Positions 26,034-32,453 of a DNA stretch of 32,453 nt are shown piece by piece; the first letter of the stretch is position 1; the number at the start of each line of letters is the position of its first letter. The translations under genes were made by a program, and so were the position numbers. The notes below the pieces were generated by a model. The model was given only the letters and a program-made list of their open reading frames with translations, was not told the origin of the DNA and searched no databases. The stretch lies in NCBI GenBank assembly GCA_030840675.1, contig JAVEEA010000002.1, forward strand, positions 1-32,453. The letters are read 5' to 3'. This DNA is from Pyrinomonadaceae bacterium (GTDB lineage: Bacteria; Acidobacteriota; Blastocatellia; Pyrinomonadales; Pyrinomonadaceae).

Positions 26034-27188
26034 CTACTGTTCTTTCAAAAGTTGGCTGGCGATGATTAGTTTTTGAATCTCCGAAGTGCCTTCGTAGATT
26101 CTGAGTGCCCGCACGTCGCGATATAGCCGCTCGACGACACTGCCGCGGACCAGTCCGGCGCCGCCGTGAATTTGCACTGCGTTATCGATAATGCGGCAAG
26201 CCGCTTCCGTGGCATACAGCTTCGCCTCGCTCGCCTCACGCGTGACGCGCGCCGTACCCGTGTCTTGCAAGTGCGCGGCGCGATAAACCAGCAGTCGCGC
26301 GGCGTCGAGTTCAGTAATCATGTCCGCAAGTTTTTCCTGAATCAGTTGATGCTCGGAAAGCAAACGGCCGAATTGCCTGCGCGCAGTCGCGTAGCGCATG
26401 GCTTCGTGAAGCGCACGCCGCGCCATGCCGCAGGCAGCAGCACCGACGCTTGCGCGAAACGTGTCCAGAGTGCGCATGGCCAGCAGGAAGCCATCGCCTG
26501 CGCCGCCGACCATATCCTGGGCCGGCACGCGGCAACCTTTGAATTCGATTTCTCCGATCGGATGGGCCGCTATCATCGCCGTGCGTTCAACTACGCTGAA
26601 GCCCGGCATCTTCGCGCTGACCACGAAGGCGGAGAGCAGCGCACGTCCGTTCGCATCGGCGCCGCTGCGGGCGAACACGGTGTAGAAATCGGCGACGCCG
26701 GCATTTGAGATAAAACGTTTCCGGCCGTCGATCACGTAAGCGTCGCCGTCGCGCGTAGCCGTAGTTTTGATTGCGGCTACGTCGGAGCCCGCATCAGGTT
26801 CGGTCAAGGCAAACGCCGCGACTGCCTTGCCAGCAACGGCGCGTGAAAGCCAAAAATCGCGTACGTGTTCGGGAGCTGCCTGGCTGATCGCGTAAGTTCC
26901 CAGTCCCTGCATTACAAAGGCGACATCCGCGAGTGCGGACGAATAAGCGAGCGCCTCGCGAATCAAGCAGAGTGCGCGCACGTCAAGTCTGGCGCCGGGA
27001 GTAGCGACGGCGTACGGTAACGCGCCGGCCTTCGCGAGCACCTCAACGTATTCGCGCAGACGTGTGTCAACGTCACGTTCCTCGATGGCACGCGGCTCGA
27101 TTTCGAGTCCGACAAACGACTCCATGTCCGCCGCGAGAGTGCGATGCTCGGGAGTGAAGAAGGGAAGTTGCTCGATGAATTTGTCCAT
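26034..27188 (-). CDS. Acyl-CoA dehydrogenase
   Basis: VAAFALTEPDAGSDVAAIKTTATRDGDAYVIDGRKRFISNAGVADFYTVFAR, QFGRLLSEHQLIQEKLADM, IHGGAGLVRGSVVERLYRDVRALRIYEGTSEIQKLIIA (catalytic Glu context). Confidence 0.95.
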   Translation of the reverse strand: MDKFIEQLPFFTPEHRTLAADMESFVGLEIEPRAIEERDVDTRLREYVEVLAKAGALPYAVATPGARLDVRALCLIREALAYSSALADVAFVMQGLGTYAISQAAPEHVRDFWLSRAVAGKAVAAFALTEPDAGSDVAAIKTTATRDGDAYVIDGRKRFISNAGVADFYTVFARSGADANGRALLSAFVVSAKMPGFSVVERTAMIAAHPIGEIEFKGCRVPAQDMVGGAGDGFLLAMRTLDTFRASVGAAACGMARRALHEAMRYATARRQFGRLLSEHQLIQEKLADMITELDAARLLVYRAAHLQDTGTARVTREASEAKLYATEAACRIIDNAVQIHGGAGLVRGSVVERLYRDVRALRIYEGTSEIQKLIIASQLLKEQ

Positions 27189-27341
27189 AACTTTGGAGTG
27201 CGCCGGCAGAGCGTAGCGACGACTGGCGCTTTCGATAGCTAATTGTTATTCGTTTGGCTCCGGTACCTTGCGCTCGTGTGGTCCAGGATTCAATACTATT
27301 CCTTGAATCGCAAAGCCGTGTCGCGCGAGCCGCATTCCGAA

Positions 27342-28136
27342 TCATTCAAACTTCGGCTTGCGCTTGTTGATGAATGCTTCATAGGCTTCACGATAGTCAG
27401 GGTGTTGCATACAGATGGCCTGTGCTTGTGCTTCACATGCGAGCGCGGCGTCGAGCGTCATGTCCGCTTCGCGGTCCAGCAACTCTTTTGTTTTAGCGAG
27501 CGCGAACCCCGGACCCTGGGCCAGGCGCAGGGCCAACTCGTGGGTAGTCGCCGCCAAATCAGCCGCGGAAACGACGCGATTATAGAGTCCGATCCGCTCA
27601 GCCTCCCTGGCGGAAATGAAATCGCCGGTGTAGAGCAACTCGGTCGCTTTTGCTAACCCCACCACGCGTGGCAGCAAATACGCGGCGCCCATGTCGGCGC
27701 CCGAAAGTCCCACCTTCACAAAGAGGAACGCAATCTTCGCTTCCTCACTAGCGATGCGCAGGTCTGCTGCGAGGGCAATGCAGGCGCCGGCGCCCGCCGT
27801 AGTTCCATTCAGGCTGGCAATCACTGGCTTAGGTAACGCGCGAATGTTGCGCACTAGTTCGCAAGTCAGGCGCGTAAACTCGAGTAGCTCTTCCGGGTTG
27901 CGGCTGAAGAGTTCGCCGATGATGTCATGCACGTCGCCGCCGGAACAGAAACCGCGACCAGCTCCGGTGACGACGACCACACGCACCGCAGCTTCAGCAC
28001 GCAACGCCGCGAACGTCTCGGTTAGTTCGCGATAGACTGCGAACGTCAACGCGTTGAGACGTTCTGGGCGGTTAAGCGTGATCGTGGCAATACCGTCAGC
28101 GTTCTGTTCATAGAGAAAACTTTTGGGTTGCAGCAT
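27342..28136 (-). CDS. Enoyl-CoA hydratase/isomerase family protein
   Basis: ATITLNRPERLNALTF, VVVVTGAGRGFCSGGDVHDI, LPKPVIASLNGTTAGAGACIALAADLRIASEEAKIAFLFVKVGLSGADMGAAYLLPRVVG: crotonase signature. Confidence 0.94.
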   Translation of the reverse strand: MLQPKSFLYEQNADGIATITLNRPERLNALTFAVYRELTETFAALRAEAAVRVVVVTGAGRGFCSGGDVHDIIGELFSRNPEELLEFTRLTCELVRNIRALPKPVIASLNGTTAGAGACIALAADLRIASEEAKIAFLFVKVGLSGADMGAAYLLPRVVGLAKATELLYTGDFISAREAERIGLYNRVVSAADLAATTHELALRLAQGPGFALAKTKELLDREADMTLDAALACEAQAQAICMQHPDYREAYEAFINKRKPKFE

Positions 28137-28144
28137 GGACGGCC

Positions 28145-28549
28145 CTAGGCGGTTAAGACAGCTACGGCTTCAATTTCAACTTTCGCTCGGTCGTTGAGCA
28201 AGCCTTTGACTTCAAGCAACGCCATCGCGGGAAAGTGCTTGCCCATGTGCAGGCGATACGCTGCGCCAACCTCGCGGACATTCGCAGTGTATTCTTGTTT
28301 GTCAGTGACATAGATTACCAGTCGCGCAAGGTGGGTTGGATTGCCCCCGGCTGCGTGGACCACCGCGATCACGTTCGCGAGTGCGCGATCGAATTGCTCC
28401 ACGAAATTGTCGCTCACGATTTCCTGCTGCTCATTCCAGCCCACTTGGCCCGCAACGAACAATAGCCGGCCGTCCGCTTCGCTCAGCACGCCGTTGGAGT
28501 AGCCTCGCGCCGGACCCAACGATTCAGGATTAATAAACTTGAAAGTCAT
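28145..28549 (-). CDS. RidA-family (YjgF/YER057c/UK114) enamine/imine deaminase-like protein
   Basis: ORF 28145..28612; preferred start 28549: MTFKFINPESLGPARGYSNGVLSEADGRLLFVAGQVGWNEQQEIVSDNFVEQFDRALANVIAVVHAAGGNPTHLARLVIYVTD...FPAMALLEVKGLLNDRAKVEIEAVAVL. Confidence 0.9.
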   Translation of the reverse strand: MTFKFINPESLGPARGYSNGVLSEADGRLLFVAGQVGWNEQQEIVSDNFVEQFDRALANVIAVVHAAGGNPTHLARLVIYVTDKQEYTANVREVGAAYRLHMGKHFPAMALLEVKGLLNDRAKVEIEAVAVLTA

Positions 28550-28616
28550 AGTTTTGCTGCCAGCGAGCAGCGCGAGCAAGTTATTAGATTCCCACACAAG
28601 AGGCAAGCACAAACCT

Positions 28617-28639
28617 GTAAAGCAAACCGTTGGTTTGCG
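28617..28639. repeat. REP-like palindromic repeat, copy C (single hairpin)
   Basis: GTAAAGCAAACCGTTGGTTTGCG: the same element as copy B with compensatory T:A to C:G change in the stem (GCAAACC-GTT-GGTTTGC). Confidence 0.8.
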
Positions 28640-28666
28640 TTCAGCGGTTCGCTCGCCAACCGCGGG

Positions 28667-28700
28667 AAATAAAAAGGCCGCCTCATTAGCAGGCGGCCTT
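28667..28700 (-). terminator. Rho-independent terminator for the TlpA-like gene
   Basis: Perfect 9-bp inverted repeat AAGGCCGCC (28674-28682)...GGCGGCCTT (28692-28700). On the minus strand it is followed by TTTATTT. Confidence 0.88.
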
Positions 28701-28721
28701 AGTGAATGCGCTGGGCGAAAC

Positions 28722-29255
28722 TTAGTCGAGCACTTTGTCTAGACGTCCGGCGAGCTGGGTCGCGAGATTCCCGTTGGGATCGAGTCCGCCGATGGGCTCG
28801 CTGGGGTTGCCCTGTTTGTCGACGATGACTATCGACGGCAGCTGATCGACTCCCAACTTCTTCGAGATGCTTCCATCCGGATCGCGCAGCACAGTAACTT
28901 TCAAACCATACTTCTGTGCGAACGCACGCAGTTGCGCATCACTCGCAAAGTTTTTCGACTTAGCATCTTCCGACTCCGTGCTGACCCAATAGACCACCAC
29001 GCCGCGATCGCTGTATTCATCAGCCAGTTTTCTTACGCCGGTCAACTGCGCCTTCGAGAGCGGCAGCCAGGAGGCGCCAAAGGCGAGCACCACCACCTCG
29101 CCGCGCAGGCTATCGGAAGTAATTGTTTGTCCGTCAATCGAGCGCAACGAAAACTCAACCGGCGCTGCGCTGCGACCCTGCGCAAACCCAACGGTCGCAG
29201 CCAACAGAACCAAGAAGAAAAGGGCCAAACGTGATTTTCGATTCGTCAAAAGCAT
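28722..29255 (-). CDS. Exported TlpA/peroxiredoxin-like thioredoxin-fold protein lacking cysteines
   Basis: Signal-like N-terminus; VEFSLRSIDGQTITSDSLRGEVVVLAFGASWLPLSKAQL...LGVDQLPSIVIVDKQGN. The WCxxC site reads WLPLS and there is no Cys anywhere; AAAGGAG upstream. Confidence 0.85.
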   Translation of the reverse strand: MLLTNRKSRLALFFLVLLAATVGFAQGRSAAPVEFSLRSIDGQTITSDSLRGEVVVLAFGASWLPLSKAQLTGVRKLADEYSDRGVVVYWVSTESEDAKSKNFASDAQLRAFAQKYGLKVTVLRDPDGSISKKLGVDQLPSIVIVDKQGNPSEPIGGLDPNGNLATQLAGRLDKVLD

Positions 29256-29468
29256 TTGCTCTCCTTTGCCCGAACCGGAATGGTGGGGGCAGTGCGTTAG
29301 ATGAGTGGTTGAGCCTTTTAGTTGGTCATCCTGACAGCCCCGTGAACGTTATCCAAACACCGATTTCAATTAGAGAGTATAACCCGGGTTCACTGGTTTG
29401 CGCTGTAAATCAACTTGCGTGAGCCTCTACAGTAGCGCCAGATTGGGTCACGACATCGCGTGAGAGAT

Positions 29469-30119
29469 TCAGGCAGTTTCAGAGTTCGAGCCTAACTTGC
29501 CGATTAAATCCGGCGGAGGAAAGCCGAAGAGATCCTGGTGCAACGCATCGTAGTCCGTCCACGTGTTCATGTCGCGCACGATCAAATCACAAGTGACTGG
29601 CACGCGTTGGACCTGCGACTGATGAAGATCAAAGAAAGTCTTCAGGCCGCCGGGCGCGTTAAGCCGTTGCAGCTCGTCGCGAAACTCCAGATCGATTAGC
29701 ACGGGATGTCCGCCGCGTCCTTGCCAGGTCGGCTTTACCAGGCGCGCGCTTTGCCGCCACTCGCTGATCAGTAGTTCTACTACCGCCGCGGGCACCGCAG
29801 CGTGGTCCACCGGATTGATCACGACTGCCTCCGTCGCTTTGGGCAGCGCGCGCACGCCGCAGACAATTGAAGCGCTCATTTCACTAGACGGTTCGGGATT
29901 GACTGCAAACGTGACGCCCGCGTTTTGTAAGTGGTCCTTGATGCTCTCTGCTTGCGGGCCTTCACTGATTACGACCAACACATTCTCAACACCACCGGCG
30001 CGCAGGTGAGCGATGCACGTTTCGATAACAGTTTTCGGTCCGAAGGGAAGTAACGGTTTGAAAGCGCCCATGCGACGTGATCGTCCAGCGGCGGGGATAA
30101 TGGCGGCGACATTTCTCAC
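29469..30119 (-). CDS. MobA/MocA-like NTP (molybdenum cofactor) nucleotidyltransferase
   Basis: VAAIIPAAGRSRRMGAFKPLLPFGPKTVIETCIAHLRAGGVENVLVVISEG; VVINPVDHAAVPAAVVELLI; WQGRGGHPVLIDLEFRDEL. ORF 29469..30155; the preferred start is GTG 30119. Confidence 0.85.
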   Translation of the reverse strand: MRNVAAIIPAAGRSRRMGAFKPLLPFGPKTVIETCIAHLRAGGVENVLVVISEGPQAESIKDHLQNAGVTFAVNPEPSSEMSASIVCGVRALPKATEAVVINPVDHAAVPAAVVELLISEWRQSARLVKPTWQGRGGHPVLIDLEFRDELQRLNAPGGLKTFFDLHQSQVQRVPVTCDLIVRDMNTWTDYDALHQDLFGFPPPDLIGKLGSNSETA

Positions 30120-30202
30120 GAGGGCAAGATAAACACAAAGATGCAAAGACAACAACCTGAACCTCTGCTGGTCCGTCTGGAGCTTTCGTATGTTTCTTTT
30201 GG

Positions 30203-31207
30203 CTAGGCGAGCAAATCCTTGAGCGCGCGGAGGGTGTATTGTCGCGCCATCTGTTTGCGCCAGTTCATGACGAAGTCAGTGTTGTCGAGTGGGCGAGCTT
30301 TCAGGTAGGCAGCTTCGGCAGCCGCTTGAATATGTTCGTCGTCAAACGCGTGGCCGATGAGCGCTTCACCGGCAGCGGCAATCTCCAACGGTGACGGTGC
30401 GATGCCGCCAAGAACAATGCGCGCATCTTTTACTGGGACCGTGGGCGTCCCGCCCGCATCCGTCTTTCCAAACTCGACCCAGGCCGCAACTCCCAACACC
30501 GGAAAATCAAACGCACCGCGACGTCGCAACTTCTGATACGAGGCCCGCCAGCCGTTGGTCGGCGGGAGGTAGATGTCGACCAGCAACTCGTCGGGTCGCT
30601 TCTTCAAGTAATCGATGCCGTCGTCGTTATAGAAACCGCGTGCGTCAATGATCCGTTCGCCGAGCGTTGAAGCCAGGCGAAACTTTGCGCCAATCGCCAC
30701 CATCACCGGGACCAGATCCGATGACTGCACAGCCCAGCATTTGGAACTCCCCGGCGCCACCCAGCAAACGTCGCCGTCTTTCTTCAGACAGAAGTTGATG
30801 CCTTTGCGCCATTCGTAATTCTGATCGTAGTAGTTGCAACGCGTGTCGAGCAGCAGGTTGCCGCCCACGGTACCCATGTTCCGAAGCAGCGGGGTGGAGA
30901 TGGTGCGTGCCGCGCTGGCGATAACCGGATAGTCGCGTTTGATGAGCGGATGTTCGATCAGGTCCGTGAGTGTGACCGAGGCGCCAATACGAATACCTGA
31001 TTTGCCGTCGCCGGTGATCTGGTTCAACTCCGGCACGCGCATGACAGAGATGACTGTGTGTGGAGTTTGCTGCCGGCGCTTCATGTTGGGATAGAGGTCC
31101 GTCCCGCCGGCAACGAACTGTGCGGTCGGCCCCACGTCGCCGACAAGCTTCACCGCCTCCGCGATCGTTCGCGGCGTGCGGTAGTCAAACCTGGGAAGTC
31201 GCATCAT
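30203..31207 (-). CDS. FAD-binding subunit of a molybdenum hydroxylase, resembling the 4-hydroxybenzoyl-CoA reductase beta-subunit type
   Basis: ORF 30203..31261; preferred start about 31207. FVAGGTDLYPNMKRR, IRIGASVTLTDLIEHPLI, ISTPLLRNMGTVGGNLLLDTRCNYYDQNYEWRKGINFCLKKDGDVCWVAPGSSKCWAVQSSDLVPV: four Cys in an insertion. Confidence 0.85.
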   Translation of the reverse strand: MMRLPRFDYRTPRTIAEAVKLVGDVGPTAQFVAGGTDLYPNMKRRQQTPHTVISVMRVPELNQITGDGKSGIRIGASVTLTDLIEHPLIKRDYPVIASAARTISTPLLRNMGTVGGNLLLDTRCNYYDQNYEWRKGINFCLKKDGDVCWVAPGSSKCWAVQSSDLVPVMVAIGAKFRLASTLGERIIDARGFYNDDGIDYLKKRPDELLVDIYLPPTNGWRASYQKLRRRGAFDFPVLGVAAWVEFGKTDAGGTPTVPVKDARIVLGGIAPSPLEIAAAGEALIGHAFDDEHIQAAAEAAYLKARPLDNTDFVMNWRKQMARQYTLRALKDLLA

Positions 31208-31238
31208 GACCGGCTGAAGTCCCTTCGTGTAGACAACA

Positions 31239-32201
31239 TCATTCCGATTCCATCCTGGCAAGCTTCAAAACAAATGCGGGGGTCCGTGGTTCTCCTTTGA
31301 AGAAGTCGTCCGGCACCTTGCGGGTAAGCGCCCAACGATCAATCCACGAAATTCCCCACGCGCCCGTAGTGGTATCAGACGATCGATAAGCGCTGTCGGT
31401 CAGAGCCTCTGCCAGCGTGATGAACTTGTACCCCCGCTTTTTCAACATAGCGGCAAGCTCTCCAAAATGATCGGCATTGATCGCGTTGGCATGCAGCAGC
31501 AAAACTTGTTTGATTTGCCTGCCAAACAATTTGTCGGACAGATTCTCGAAGTGGGCGAAATAGGACTCGATGTAAGGAACGTAAGCTTCTGCAATCCGCG
31601 CCATCGCGGCCGGGTCGTTTGCGTCACGGGCGTTGTCATAGGCGCGGGCAAATATCCACTCGGAGTTGTCAATCGTGACGGGTGCCACGGTGTAGCCGTG
31701 CCGGTGTAGAAAAGACTCAAACTCTTGCCTGAGTTCCAAACTTCTTCCGGTGTGAAGAAATGGATGCCGAAAGTATCGCAGTTTGGCGTGTTTCGCAGTT
31801 GTCAATCGGCGTAATATTTTTTCGCCGCGCAAAACATCCGATTCATATTCGGCGAGGGGAATTGAATGCAGGGACCGATGAGAAAAAGTATGGTTGCCGA
31901 GTTCCAGTCCGGCATCCAGCCACTGTCTCAACAACGCAACCTGGTTCGGGTTGAGTTTATTATCGCGATAGAGTTTACTCTCATTGACAAATCCCACCAC
32001 CGGAATCCTGTTTCGAGTGATCGTCGTCAAGAGCTTGCTGGTGATTTCGGCCCAAGCCTCATCAGTCTGCACGGTGGAATTGACAGGGAGATCGTCGAAG
32101 GTGACGGCAACCTGTTTCTCTCCTTTCGCCTGCGCGAATGTAGCGGCAGGAAGGCCGGCAAAGGCCACGATTATTACCAGTAGGACACTTTTTCTGAACA
32201 T
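31239..32201 (-). CDS. Exported polysaccharide deacetylase (NodB-like) family protein
   Basis: Signal peptide; QVAVTFDDLP, LGNHTFSHRSLHSI, LRYFRHPFLHTG, KQVLLLHANAINADHFGELAAML. Confidence 0.9.
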   Translation of the reverse strand: MFRKSVLLVIIVAFAGLPAATFAQAKGEKQVAVTFDDLPVNSTVQTDEAWAEITSKLLTTITRNRIPVVGFVNESKLYRDNKLNPNQVALLRQWLDAGLELGNHTFSHRSLHSIPLAEYESDVLRGEKILRRLTTAKHAKLRYFRHPFLHTGRSLELRQEFESFLHRHGYTVAPVTIDNSEWIFARAYDNARDANDPAAMARIAEAYVPYIESYFAHFENLSDKLFGRQIKQVLLLHANAINADHFGELAAMLKKRGYKFITLAEALTDSAYRSSDTTTGAWGISWIDRWALTRKVPDDFFKGEPRTPAFVLKLARMESE

Positions 32202-32210
32202 ATCAATTCT

Positions 32211-32453
32211 CTAGGAATGAACTGCCACGTGCGGCAGCTCTTTGCCGTCGCCGCCTTCGTCAGGTGTCAGCACGCGTAGCGGTTCGGGCCACTCTACCGA
32301 GGGAACGGACGTCGGTCCGTAACGTGCCTCGCGTCCTTTCGCTTTTTCCTTGAGCGCTTTCAAAACTTTCTCCGGCGTCAGCGGCACTTCATCGATACGC
32401 ACGCCCACCGCATCGTAAACAGCATTGGCAACCGCCGGCGGCACCGGCAGCAG
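32211..32453 (-). CDS. C-terminal end of a molybdopterin-binding large subunit (xanthine dehydrogenase family); 5' part beyond the window
   Basis: Ends ...MPPAVANAVYDAVGVRIDEVPLTPEKVLKALKEKAKG..., typical C-terminus of the Mo-binding subunit (PAVANAVYDAVGVRI). Confidence 0.8.
   Translation of the reverse strand: MLPVPPAVANAVYDAVGVRIDEVPLTPEKVLKALKEKAKGREARYGPTSVPSVEWPEPLRVLTPDEGGDGKELPHVAVHS

Noticed and set aside
1-32453. CRISPR array, tRNA/rRNA genes, transposase or integrase
   Set aside because: No regularly spaced direct repeats with unique spacers, no tRNA-like cloverleaf noticed, and no transposase/integrase motifs in any ORF.

Overview
This looks like a chromosomal window from an Acidobacteriota-type (Blastocatellia-like) genome. 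That lineage guess rests on gene content and repeat style only. From left to right: (i) a 3'-truncated radical SAM gene with hallmarks of the tetraether/membrane-spanning-lipid synthase (Tes-like, MJ0619-like) family; (ii) a two-gene operon pairing a SIR2-like protein with an nSTAND1 NTPase-TM-WD40 protein, which is the best candidate for an uncharacterised defence/conflict system; (iii) lipid A/LPS genes lpxD, lpxB and lptD; (iv) a histidine kinase with a degenerate receiver plus an NtrC-type sigma54 activator; (v) an S1/P1-type nuclease; (vi) a tryptophan -> kynurenine -> anthraniloyl-CoA degradation cluster, made up of a CoA ligase, TDO, kynureninase, an anthraniloyl-CoA monooxygenase and reductase encoded as two separate convergent genes, acyl-CoA dehydrogenase, enoyl-CoA hydratase and RidA. 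This cluster is interrupted by a RelE-type toxin-antitoxin pair and a nucleotidyltransferase-like two-gene module; (vii) a cysteine-less TlpA-like protein with a clear terminator; (viii) part of a molybdenum hydroxylase locus (MobA-like protein, an FAD subunit with a 4-Cys insertion, the end of the large subunit) with a polysaccharide deacetylase interleaved. Two families of short palindromic, REP/REPIN-like repeats sit in intergenic regions. One shows compensatory base changes in its stem, and several ORF-track N-termini are artefacts of reading through these repeats.
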